The notes under the pieces were generated by a model, which made no database searches, had not been told where the DNA came from, and saw nothing but the letters and a program-made list of their open reading frames with translations. Positions 53,376-61,141 of a stretch of DNA of 64,000 nt are shown one piece after another. Each line of letters opens with the position of its first letter. The first letter of the stretch is position 1. Position numbers and translations under genes: made by a program. The DNA is from Novipirellula galeiformis (GTDB taxonomy: Bacteria; Planctomycetota; Planctomycetia; Pirellulales; Pirellulaceae). The stretch lies in the NCBI RefSeq assembly GCF_007860095.1, contig NZ_SJPT01000002.1, positions 124,001 to 188,000 of the forward strand. Reading direction: 5' to 3'.

Positions 53376-53909
53376 ATGCTCGAAAGTCTTCGCTGCAATT
53401 CATGTGGCGCGCCAATGGAAGTCCCTGCGAACGCCAATTATGTCAAATGCAATCACTGCGATGCTCAGTTAGTGGTGCACCGCGAGCGTGACATGACTTT
53501 TACCGAAGCCATGGACAAGCTAAACGAGACGACGCAATCGCTGAGTGATCAAGTGAGTCGTCTGAATGTCAATCAACAGATGGCAGAGCTTGATCGGCGC
53601 TGGGAAATCCAGCGCAACGACTATCGGATCACTGGCAAGGACGGGCACTCGCGTCTGCCGACCGAAGGAGCCGCAATGGTCGGTGGTATTTTTGCCGTGA
53701 TATTTGGAACCTTTTGGACCGTGATGGCTTTTGCGATCACCTCCGCGTCCCCCTTTGCGGCAGCCAAAATTTTTCCTTTGTTTGGTCTGCTGTTTATCGG
53801 CGTTGGCATTTTCTCGGCCATCCATGCCCGCAATAAGGCGAGTGACTACAAGAGGGCCAAACGACGTTACGAATCCGAGCGTGATGCGTTGGCGCGACGA
53901 ACACGCTGA
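53376..53909 (+). CDS. Zinc-ribbon membrane protein
   Basis: 177 aa from the ATG at 53376; the upstream open frame to 53178 lacks protein-like features. An N-terminal zinc ribbon (LRCNSCGAPMEVPANANYVK then CNHCDAQL) is followed by a coiled-coil (DKLNETTQSLSDQVSRLNVN), and two membrane helices (VGGIFAVIFGTFWTVMAFAI and IFPLFGLLFIGVGIFSAIHA) with a basic tail. The role is unknown; such ribbon-plus-membrane proteins are common in planctomycetes. Confidence 0.75.
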   Translation: MLESLRCNSCGAPMEVPANANYVKCNHCDAQLVVHRERDMTFTEAMDKLNETTQSLSDQVSRLNVNQQMAELDRRWEIQRNDYRITGKDGHSRLPTEGAAMVGGIFAVIFGTFWTVMAFAITSASPFAAAKIFPLFGLLFIGVGIFSAIHARNKASDYKRAKRRYESERDALARRTR

Positions 53910-53937
53910 CGACTTCTCAATCGAATGCCAAGGGGGC

Positions 53938-54798
53938 TTACACCGTTTTCGAGATTTTGTAGATCTCGACATAATCGAGAACACGATCATTCGATTCGAA
54001 CAAGGCAGCGATTGCGGCGCGATGGGTCTTCATCTTCAATCCCCCAACGCCGATCGCGCCATAGAGTTTCAAATCGCCCCGCGTTTTCGCTTTGTCGGTC
54101 ACCGCGATCCCTTCGATCCCGACCGGTGGAACGGCGTTGAGGTCAATCGCCACCCGCAACGACGAACTGCTCTGGAGCGTGGCTTCGTCGACGAGCTGGA
54201 CTCCCGCGGCACCACAGGCGATTAAGATTTGGGCATCGTGGAGCAGCGGTTCTACATCGGCCGGCTTGCTTGCCGATGCGGCTTGGATCGAGCCACGCTT
54301 GGTTTGCGTGCGAATGGTGTCGGCGACTTCCGTCGCGCGATCGAGGGAGCGACTCGTCACGACGACATTCGCTCCGTCGTCCGCTAACATTCGGGCGACG
54401 CGCTCGCCCACGGGCCCGGTGGCGCCCATCACCACGGCGGTCGCACCGGCGAGTTGGACCTCGCGTCCAGCGTAAACCACCGCGGCGGCAGCGGTGGTGT
54501 TGCATCCGTTGGCATCGAGCATGACCGAGTTCCGGACCGGTCCAAAAAAACAGCCCTTTACTTTTTCTAGTAACGCTTCGGCGCGACGGACATTCGAACC
54601 ACCGATGAACAACGCCGTGTTTTTCAGGTCGTCGCCGCCGCGGGTGAACATAGCGCCATGCACCAACGGAGTCACGTTCTCGGGGGTCACGTTGGCGTGA
54701 CTCAGCAGCGCATCGATACCGGCATCATAGGCGACTACGCTATCGAACGAACTGGCATGTGAATCGCCGTCGAGCTGAATCAAGATTTTCCGTGACAT
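53938..54798 (-). CDS. mtdC: Methylene-tetrahydromethanopterin dehydrogenase (MtdB/MtdC family)
   Basis: 286 aa, start ATG at 54798. It oxidises methylene-H4MPT to methenyl-H4MPT with NAD(P)+, a step in formaldehyde oxidation. Family marks: KILIQLDGDSHASSFDSVVA, SHANVTPENVTPLVHGAMFT, RGGDDLKNTALFIGGSNV, FFGPVRNSVMLDANGCNTTA, the Rossmann motif GATAVVMGATGPVGERVARM, and the C-terminal LYGAIGVGGLKMKTHRAAIA. The MtdC group is known from planctomycetes, hence the symbol; MtdB remains possible. Other H4MPT genes (mch, fhc, fae) are not in the window. A hairpin lies in its leader. Confidence 0.87.
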   Translation of the reverse strand: MSRKILIQLDGDSHASSFDSVVAYDAGIDALLSHANVTPENVTPLVHGAMFTRGGDDLKNTALFIGGSNVRRAEALLEKVKGCFFGPVRNSVMLDANGCNTTAAAAVVYAGREVQLAGATAVVMGATGPVGERVARMLADDGANVVVTSRSLDRATEVADTIRTQTKRGSIQAASASKPADVEPLLHDAQILIACGAAGVQLVDEATLQSSSSLRVAIDLNAVPPVGIEGIAVTDKAKTRGDLKLYGAIGVGGLKMKTHRAAIAALFESNDRVLDYVEIYKISKTV

Positions 54799-54821
54799 GA
54801 TGGTTTTACCTGAGGCGGATG

Positions 54822-54841
54822 GAGGACATGAGGATGTCCTC
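54822..54841 (-). promoter_or_regulatory. Perfect 8-bp palindrome in the mtdC leader
   Basis: GAGGACAT and ATGTCCTC flank a 4-nt loop, 24-43 bp upstream of the mtdC start. It may be an operator for a dimeric regulator or an mRNA hairpin. Only the sequence is evidence. Confidence 0.45.
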
Positions 54842-54937
54842 GATTAGAGTCTGGTTCAACCGGGATGGGCAAGCAGTCAACCGTTGGAGCGTGAAGCGGG
54901 CGTTGGGCGGGCCAGCAACCGCTCGATCTAAAAAGGC

Positions 54938-54975
54938 CAGCGGAGCCATGAAAAAAACAGCGGAGCCAGAAAAAA
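54938..54975. repeat. Imperfect 18-20-bp tandem duplication
   Basis: CAGCGGAGCCATGAAAAAAA (54938-54957) and CAGCGGAGCCAGAAAAAA (54958-54975) lie next to the terminator of the minus-strand oxidoreductase gene. The second T-run (minus strand) forms the terminator tail. Confidence 0.6.
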
Positions 54976-55006
54976 GCCGCACAGGACCTTCATCCTGTGC
55001 GGCTTT
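54967..55006 (-). terminator. Intrinsic terminator of the Gfo/Idh gene at 55 kb
   Basis: A perfect 14-bp stem, AAAGCCGCACAGGA (54973-54986) with TCCTGTGCGGCTTT (54993-55006), has a 6-nt loop. On the minus strand it is followed by a T-run, so it ends the gene stopping at 55065. Confidence 0.92.
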
Positions 55007-55064
55007 GCGATTCATCGTGATTGGATGGGCGATTTCACTTTGCGTAGCAACCGCCGATCACGGA

Positions 55065-56474
55065 TTAGGAAAGTTCCCAACCTTTGCGTGCGTCGCGTTG
55101 CACGAATTGGTTCACTTCGGGAACGTTCGGGCTCATCATTTTCTCGGCGTTCCACTCGATTCGTTTGCCTTCTCCGGCGCGAAGTGCCAAGTTGCCCACG
55201 AGGATCGTTTCGGTCAAGCGACCTGCGTAGTCGAAGTTCGCGGTCGTGCCAGGCTCATAATCGCCTTTGACGGTTTGCACAAACTCCCATTTTTGCCGCT
55301 CGTCGCCAGCACCCTTGAACGGGATGCGCGGCAGCGATTGTGCGGGTGGCTTGAAGTCGACGAAATCGGCTTTCGGCAATAGTTGATATTCAGCGCCGTA
55401 GTCGTCTGGCGAGAACATCGTGCCCTTGGTACCGATCAAGAAAGCACCGCTGGTCTTGCTGCCGCCTTCACGCTGTTGTGCGACACGCTTCTGGAACGCC
55501 TCGGGCAATTGCTTGATGACGTCTTCCGATGGCAATTCACCGCCGTCGTACCAGAAGAACTTGCAAGGTGCGAGTCCATTGCGCTCGGCGAATTCGAACA
55601 TCAGCGTGGAGCTTGCAGGGAAGGTTTCGCCTTCGAAGATGCCGGGGTTCTTGATTGCCGTCACGGCGATCGGGTCGAACAAGTCCAGCGCCTTGACAGG
55701 CATGTTGGTCGTGTGACAAGCCATGTCGCCGAGTGCGCCGGTTCCGAAGTCAACCCAACCGCGCCAGTTGAAGCGATGGTACTCGCCCTTCTTGAACGGA
55801 CGCATTGGTGCAGGGCCGATCCATGCTTCCCAGTTCAAATCTTCTGGAATGGGATCTTCGCCTGCGGGACGTCCCTTGCCTTGCGGCCAAACGGGACGGT
55901 TTGTCCAAACATGGACTTCCTTGACATCGCCAATCGCTCCACTTTGCAGCACTTCGATCGATTCACGGAATCCATCTGCCGAGGTGCCTTGGTTGCCCAT
56001 CTGGGTGATCACGCCGGTCTTGGCCGCGGTTTCACGCATCATCCGCGCTTCGGAGATCGACCATGTCAGTGGCTTCTGGCAATACACATGCTTGCCCATG
56101 TTCATCGCGCGGATCGCAGCAACCGCGTGAGTATGGTCGGGCGTGCTGACGGTGACGATGTCGACCTTGTCGCCGAGCTCCTCAAGCATTTCGCGGAAGT
56201 CGGTGTATTGTTTTGCATCGCGGAACTCGCGTCCCTTCTTCTTCAATGTGCCGCCGTCGGTATCGCAAAGGCCGACGATGTTGACACCTTGTTCGCCAAT
56301 GTGGCTGGTGTCGCTACTACCCTTGCCGCCGACACCGATACAGGCGGCCGAAAGTCCCTGCAGTGCAGAGTCTTTCCCGTAACTGATGCGAGAGGTACCC
56401 GACCAGAACCCCACGCCGGCGGTCAGCGCGGCACTCTGGCCAATGAAGTTACGACGTGTTGTTTTCTTGCTCAT
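55065..56474 (-). CDS. Tat-exported Gfo/Idh/MocA oxidoreductase (2)
   Basis: 469 aa from the ATG at 56474 with AAGGA 6 nt upstream; the frame is open to 56627. A twin-arginine signal (SKKTTRRNFIGQSAALTAG) directs folded export. Rossmann and family motifs: SAACIGVGGKGSSDTSHIGE, VNIVGLCDTDGG, DIVTVSTPDHTHAVAAIRAM, HVYCQKPLTWS. The C-terminal domain shows WVDFGTGALGDMACHTTNMP. It is related to, but not the same as, the protein at 21-22.6 kb. Sugar substrates from the cell surface or sulfated polysaccharides are likely, but no glycoside hydrolase or sulfatase is adjacent. Confidence 0.92.
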   Translation of the reverse strand: MSKKTTRRNFIGQSAALTAGVGFWSGTSRISYGKDSALQGLSAACIGVGGKGSSDTSHIGEQGVNIVGLCDTDGGTLKKKGREFRDAKQYTDFREMLEELGDKVDIVTVSTPDHTHAVAAIRAMNMGKHVYCQKPLTWSISEARMMRETAAKTGVITQMGNQGTSADGFRESIEVLQSGAIGDVKEVHVWTNRPVWPQGKGRPAGEDPIPEDLNWEAWIGPAPMRPFKKGEYHRFNWRGWVDFGTGALGDMACHTTNMPVKALDLFDPIAVTAIKNPGIFEGETFPASSTLMFEFAERNGLAPCKFFWYDGGELPSEDVIKQLPEAFQKRVAQQREGGSKTSGAFLIGTKGTMFSPDDYGAEYQLLPKADFVDFKPPAQSLPRIPFKGAGDERQKWEFVQTVKGDYEPGTTANFDYAGRLTETILVGNLALRAGEGKRIEWNAEKMMSPNVPEVNQFVQRDARKGWELS

Positions 56475-56797
56475 CAAAAGTCCTTGGAGGAGGGAATTCA
56501 AGATTGGAACGGGGAAACGAGCGGGGGCGCAAACGCCCCAATACAATAACAAGGGTGGGGCAAATAGGCAATCAAAGATGAAACTCCATTTTGCAGCGTA
56601 TTCAGCAGATTGCCATAATTTAGTCAACCGTTTAGGATTTTCCCCAATGCGATCGGGTTGGTGTCACGGTTTCTGAGGAATGTAGTTCCTGGAGTTCGAA
56701 ATCATCTAACCCACGCTGGACTGGTAAGCCCAAGATCAGCTTTAACGCTAAGCTCAAAGCCTTTACTTCGTGTCCCCTCCGTCAAACAGTAGCTGTT
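56475..56797. other. 323-bp intergenic region, no feature seen
   Basis: It separates the divergent Gfo/Idh and LRR lipoprotein genes, so both promoters should be here. No repeat, hairpin or gene is visible. Confidence 0.4.
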
Positions 56798-58156
56798 ATG
56801 TCCCGAACCCCTTCCCTCGTCCGTCGCGTCTCCCCACTCGTTTCGGGTGGGCTTGGCGTCATTTTCGTGCTTGCTTTGGTCAGCGGATGTGACAAATCGA
56901 AGCCCGCCAACGATACGGCCAAGGCACCCCCCGTCGCGGCGTCGGCGAACGACTCCTCGGCGGCAACTGCGGACAATCCCAGCGACGTGGCGGCCCTTGT
57001 CGACGCCGGTTACCTGTTGCAAAAAAATAGTGCCGGTAACGTTGTTGAGCTTTCGGTATCGAGTGACACCAGCATTGCCGAATCGCTGAAACACCTTTCC
57101 GGCGTTCCCAACGTCGAGATCGCGGTCTTTAACGGCCCCGGGGTTACCGATGAAGGGATGGCGGCCCTCGAAGCCTTCAAGAAACTGAAGCGTTTGACGT
57201 TGACCGATTCGGCGATCAGCGACGCCACGCTCGAGTCGGTCGGGAAATTAGAAACCATTGAAGCCTTGTTCCTGCGCCGCACCGGAGTCACCGGCGAAGG
57301 GTTGGCCCATCTCACTTCACTCCCCAAATTGCGTGCCATCGACCTTCGCAACACCAACATCGCCGATGCGGGGATGGACTCGTTGGCCATGATCAAGTCG
57401 CTCGTCGACATTCAGCTTGAGAAGTCCAAAATTACCGATGCCGGCGTCGCCAAGCTCGCTGGACTATCGCTGAAGTCGTTCAATGCCAACTATTGCACTT
57501 CGATCAGTAATATTTCGCTCGAGGTGCTCGGCAAGATGAAGTCGCTTGAGTCCATTCAATTGGACTATACGATGATCGACGACGAGGGAATGCCTGCGAT
57601 TTCAGGACTCTCGAAACTGAAGCGGCTTCGCATTCGCGGTGCCGATGTCACCGGTGAAGGGTTGAAGTCGATCGCCAAATTAAAAACACTCCAGCGTATG
57701 GAGTTGCGGGACACTTCGGTCGACGATGAAGGGATGCAGATCATCAGCGAGTTGCCCAACATCAACTTCCTCGATATCAGCGAATGTCGTTTGGTCAGCT
57801 CCGACGGACTAAAGACGATCGGCAAACTCACCAAGCTGGTCTACCTTGGTCTCTGGGAAACCAAACTTGACGATGACGCGTTAAACGCCTTCGGCAATCT
57901 TACCGCTTTGACCGAATTGAATCTGATGTCCACCAAGGCAAGTGATGAATCGGTCGATACGTTGTTGAAGCTAACGAATCTTGAGCGTTTGAATGTGGCC
58001 GGGACGCGGTTCAGCAACGATGGTTTCCGCAAAATCGCTGCGTTACCAAAGTTGAAGTACTTGAACGTCGCAAACACCGATATTGGTTACGAAGTGATCG
58101 CCGAATTGGCGGAGAAGCACACGAATCTGAAGGTCGCCGAAAGCGAACACGAATAA
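56798..58156 (+). CDS. Leucine-rich-repeat lipoprotein
   Basis: A 452-aa protein. N-terminus MSRTPSLVRRVSPLVSGGLG, hydrophobic stretch and lipobox LVSGC (Cys about 31). A Pro/Ala/Ser-rich linker follows, and from about 90 to the C-terminus there are about 14 leucine-rich repeats of about 24 residues, such as LKRLTLTDSAISDATLESVG and LKRLRIRGADVTGEGLKSIA. The 'xLxxLxLxxTxIxDxG' form is the bacterial planctomycete-type LRR. It should be lipid-anchored and bind proteins at the cell surface or in the periplasm. The partner is unknown. Confidence 0.88.
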   Translation: MSRTPSLVRRVSPLVSGGLGVIFVLALVSGCDKSKPANDTAKAPPVAASANDSSAATADNPSDVAALVDAGYLLQKNSAGNVVELSVSSDTSIAESLKHLSGVPNVEIAVFNGPGVTDEGMAALEAFKKLKRLTLTDSAISDATLESVGKLETIEALFLRRTGVTGEGLAHLTSLPKLRAIDLRNTNIADAGMDSLAMIKSLVDIQLEKSKITDAGVAKLAGLSLKSFNANYCTSISNISLEVLGKMKSLESIQLDYTMIDDEGMPAISGLSKLKRLRIRGADVTGEGLKSIAKLKTLQRMELRDTSVDDEGMQIISELPNINFLDISECRLVSSDGLKTIGKLTKLVYLGLWETKLDDDALNAFGNLTALTELNLMSTKASDESVDTLLKLTNLERLNVAGTRFSNDGFRKIAALPKLKYLNVANTDIGYEVIAELAEKHTNLKVAESEHE

Positions 58157-58328
58157 GGCTCAGCTCAGGGGCGATTACAACCGTTTGTGCTGCGTGCTCG
58201 CTTTCCTGCATCAAGCTCAGGAACATTTCTGGCGAGCGAGTCGCGGTTTACCCCGGATTGCCCCGGACGATGTTGTAGCAGTGTTCATGCTGGTCTAGTT
58301 TTTTTATTCATTTGTGAAGGAAACCAGG

Positions 58329-58910
58329 ATGGGTTTGGGAATCGCAGTCCGCGCATTTTCGGCGGCGCTGTTTAACAAGCAATCTTCAGATCGCATTCGC
58401 CAAGCGCTTGAGCCGGCAAACGCTGCGGATGCGGCCCCTGCGGGTCTGCCGTCACCACCGGCGGCCACCAAACCGGCGGCCACCAAACCGGCGGCTACCA
58501 AACCGGGGGTCAAGGAAACGCCGAGTCCAGCGGTTCCCACACGCAGCGACGCGGTGACGTTGTTGTCGGCGCTTCAGCGAGAAGCTCGTTTTGTCGATCT
58601 GGTTCAAGAGGACTTGAGCAAGTTCGGCGATGCACAAGTCGGTGCGGCGGCACGCCCCTGTTTACAGCAATGTGCCTCGACGTTGGCGCGGTTCTTCGAT
58701 TTGGTTCCCGTTAGTGATGCGGGCGAAGGGGGGACCGTCGAAGTCGGCGAGGGTGGTTCGCCCGAGCGATTTCAATGGATTGGCGAAGGATCGGCCACGA
58801 CGGGAAAGTTGATTCATCATGGTTGGCTGGCCTCGAAGGTCGAGTTACCCCAGTACAGCGGTAGTGATCGCGATGCCAACGTCGTCGCACCGGCTCAAGT
58901 CCAACGTTAG
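58329..58910 (+). CDS. DUF2760 protein
   Basis: 193 aa from the ATG at 58329 (AAGGA 8 nt upstream). A short N-terminal part is followed by an Ala/Thr/Lys/Pro-rich linker made of three AATKP units. The DUF2760 domain covers about 80-193: LQREARFVDLVQEDLSKFGD, AQVGAAARPCLQQCASTLAR, then GKLIHHGWLASKVELPQ. DUF2760 genes often lie before Hsp70-like genes, as here, and the two are probably partners. The precise role is unknown. Confidence 0.82.
   Translation: MGLGIAVRAFSAALFNKQSSDRIRQALEPANAADAAPAGLPSPPAATKPAATKPAATKPGVKETPSPAVPTRSDAVTLLSALQREARFVDLVQEDLSKFGDAQVGAAARPCLQQCASTLARFFDLVPVSDAGEGGTVEVGEGGSPERFQWIGEGSATTGKLIHHGWLASKVELPQYSGSDRDANVVAPAQVQR
58461..58505. repeat. Three 15-bp coding tandem units (AATKP)
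   Basis: GCGGCCACCAAACCG at 58461-58475, 58476-58490 and 58491-58505 (the third has T for C at one site). Its length is a multiple of three, so the DUF2760 frame is kept. Confidence 0.85.
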
Positions 58911-59173
58911 CAGAAACATCACTTCCGGCGGCGTCATAGCACCATGCCAAGGCTCGTATTGGAACGGTCGATCGCCGCCGGGGCGCATGCCGCTTCGCTA
59001 GAGCACTGCTTCGCTAGCGTCTCGACTTGTGCCTTCAAACCGTCCATCCTCGAAATCCTTTGCGGCGGCGTTCACGATCGCCGCTTTCACCGCAGTGAAC
59101 GGAACGCCGTGGACCCGATCGATGACCATTGGGTCCAACGGGCGAAACCTCCTTTTCTCAAGACCTCTCGTTT

Positions 59174-60976
59174 ATGAACTCGCGCTACAGTATCGGTATC
59201 GACCTGGGGACGACCAACTCGGTCGTCGCTTTTTGCCCCTTGGATGCTCCCGAAGATCTTCAACTGATGAAGATCCCACAGGTGATTCAGCCAGGGCAAA
59301 TGGAGTCGCGTGATTCGTTACCCTCGTTTCTGTATTTACCACGAGAATCCGAACTCGATGCTTTAAGAACGGCGTACAATCCTGATCCTGCGGGCGGAGT
59401 CGTTGGCGTGTACGCGCGTGCTCAAGCCGCAGAAAACCCGCAACGAGTCGTCGTGGCGGCCAAAAGTTGGCTCTGTCACAGCGGGGTGGGGCGAACCGAT
59501 GCGATTCTGCCATGGCAATCGCCCGCGGAGGTCGCCAAGGTGTCGGCCTACGATTGCACCGTCCGTTTCTTGACCTATCTCGTCGCGGTGTGGAACGAAC
59601 AACATGCCGACGATCCCCTAGGGGATCAACAAGTCGTGTTGACGGTGCCGGCATCGTTTGCACCGGCGGCCCGTGAGTTGACGCGTCAAGCCGCGATCGA
59701 AGCCGGTTTGCCCTCCTCGTTTGTGCTGCTCGAAGAACCTCAAGCGGCGGTCTATCGTTGGTTATCCGCCAAGGGCGACGGGTGGCGTCAATCGCTTCAA
59801 GCGGGCGACGTGATGTTGGTCGTGGATGTCGGCGGCGGAACCACCGACCTGACACTCGTGTCGGTGTCACAAACCGATGGCGAATTGAATCTCGAACGTT
59901 TGGCCGTTGGGAATCATTTGCTACTCGGCGGCGATAATATGGACCTGGCGCTTGCCCATTTCGTCAGCAGCAAGTTTGCCGAAGCAGGGCACGAACTCGA
60001 TCCTTGGCAAAGTGTCTCCCTGTGGCATGCTTGTCGTGATGCCAAAGAACAAATGCTCGCAGCCAATGGGCCCGACCAGCAAACCATTTCGGTGTTGGGA
60101 CGGGGGAGTTCGTTGATCGGCGGGACGGTTTCCGCTGAGATCAGCAAACAGGAAACAAGCGACTTGATCATCGAAGGCTTCTTTCCAAAATGTTCGGTTT
60201 CGGATCGGCCTCAACCCAACGCGGCATCGGGGTTCCAAGACATTGGCTTGCCGTATGAAGCCGACGCGGCGATCACCAAACACGTCGCTGCTTTTTTGGC
60301 AGACCAAGCGGGGCTAGCCGACCAAGGTGGCGACGGTTCGGAAACGAAAATCAAGCCAACCCATGTGCTCTTTAATGGAGGAGTGTTTCGCAGCGAACCC
60401 CTTCGCGCCCGGATGCTCAATACGATCAACACGTGGTGTGAAAGCGATCTCAATGTCCTTGGTGGACTAGAGGATTTGGACACCTCGGTGTCGATGGGGG
60501 CGGCCTATTACGGATACAGCAAACACAGCGGCGGGATTCGTATTCGCGGTGGCACGGCGCGGTCCTATTACGTTGGTATTGAAACCGCTGGCTTGGCGAT
60601 TCCCGGTGTCCCGCGACCGCTGCGCGCCTTGTGCGTCGCGGCAAAAGGGATGGAAGAGGGAACGCAGTCCGAAGTACCCAGCGATGAAGTTGGCATCGTC
60701 GTCGGGAAACCGGCTCAGTTTCGCTTCTTCAGTTCCCCGGTTCGCTCGGATGACAACGTGGGCACAAAACTTGATCGTTGGAGCAAGAGCGAACTGATCG
60801 AGATTGAACCCATCACCGTCCATCTGACCTCGGAATCGACTCAAGGCGAGGCGTTCATCCCCGTTAAATTCGTCAGCAGCGTGACCGAACTAGGCATGTT
60901 TGAATTGTGGTGTCACAGTACCCGCGGTGATGAAAAATGGAAGATGGAGTTCAACACGCGTGAGACGACCGAGTAA
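59174..60976 (+). CDS. Hsp70-family chaperone-like ATPase
   Basis: 600 aa from the ATG at 59174 (frame open to 59129). Nucleotide-binding marks: phosphate-1 IGIDLGTTNSVVAFCPL, connect-1, phosphate-2 MLVVDVGGGTTDLTLVSVSQ and an adenosine motif HVLFNGGVFRSEPLRARMLN. The C-terminal about 110 residues are beta-rich (ELIEIEPITVHLTSESTQGE) with no obvious lid helices. Compared with DnaK it is more divergent (YegD/HscC-like). It is 263 bp after DUF2760 in the same direction. The client or function is unknown. No DnaJ or GrpE gene is nearby. Confidence 0.88.
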   Translation: MNSRYSIGIDLGTTNSVVAFCPLDAPEDLQLMKIPQVIQPGQMESRDSLPSFLYLPRESELDALRTAYNPDPAGGVVGVYARAQAAENPQRVVVAAKSWLCHSGVGRTDAILPWQSPAEVAKVSAYDCTVRFLTYLVAVWNEQHADDPLGDQQVVLTVPASFAPAARELTRQAAIEAGLPSSFVLLEEPQAAVYRWLSAKGDGWRQSLQAGDVMLVVDVGGGTTDLTLVSVSQTDGELNLERLAVGNHLLLGGDNMDLALAHFVSSKFAEAGHELDPWQSVSLWHACRDAKEQMLAANGPDQQTISVLGRGSSLIGGTVSAEISKQETSDLIIEGFFPKCSVSDRPQPNAASGFQDIGLPYEADAAITKHVAAFLADQAGLADQGGDGSETKIKPTHVLFNGGVFRSEPLRARMLNTINTWCESDLNVLGGLEDLDTSVSMGAAYYGYSKHSGGIRIRGGTARSYYVGIETAGLAIPGVPRPLRALCVAAKGMEEGTQSEVPSDEVGIVVGKPAQFRFFSSPVRSDDNVGTKLDRWSKSELIEIEPITVHLTSESTQGEAFIPVKFVSSVTELGMFELWCHSTRGDEKWKMEFNTRETTE

Positions 60977-61141
60977 GCTTACGGGCGGTTGATTTGCTAA
61001 CCTGTCGTAACCGGGGTAACGATCTTATGTTACCGATAGACCCGCGATTCAATCAACGACTCTTCTGCGATGGATTGGGAACGATCGATTGCGTTCGAAC
61101 TCCCTCGATGCCGAGGCCCTTCTTAAACGTGGATCACGAAC

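Noticed and set aside
52645-53491. Open frames over the PDZ gene tail on both strands (such as 52655-53491)
   Set aside because: They come from the repetitive Arg/Tyr codons of the tail; Ile/Val-rich translation on the minus strand is an artefact.
55383-56549. Long plus-strand open frame (388 codons) opposite the Gfo/Idh gene
   Set aside because: It is the antisense of a strongly supported oxidoreductase; its codons match shadow translation and there is no domain.
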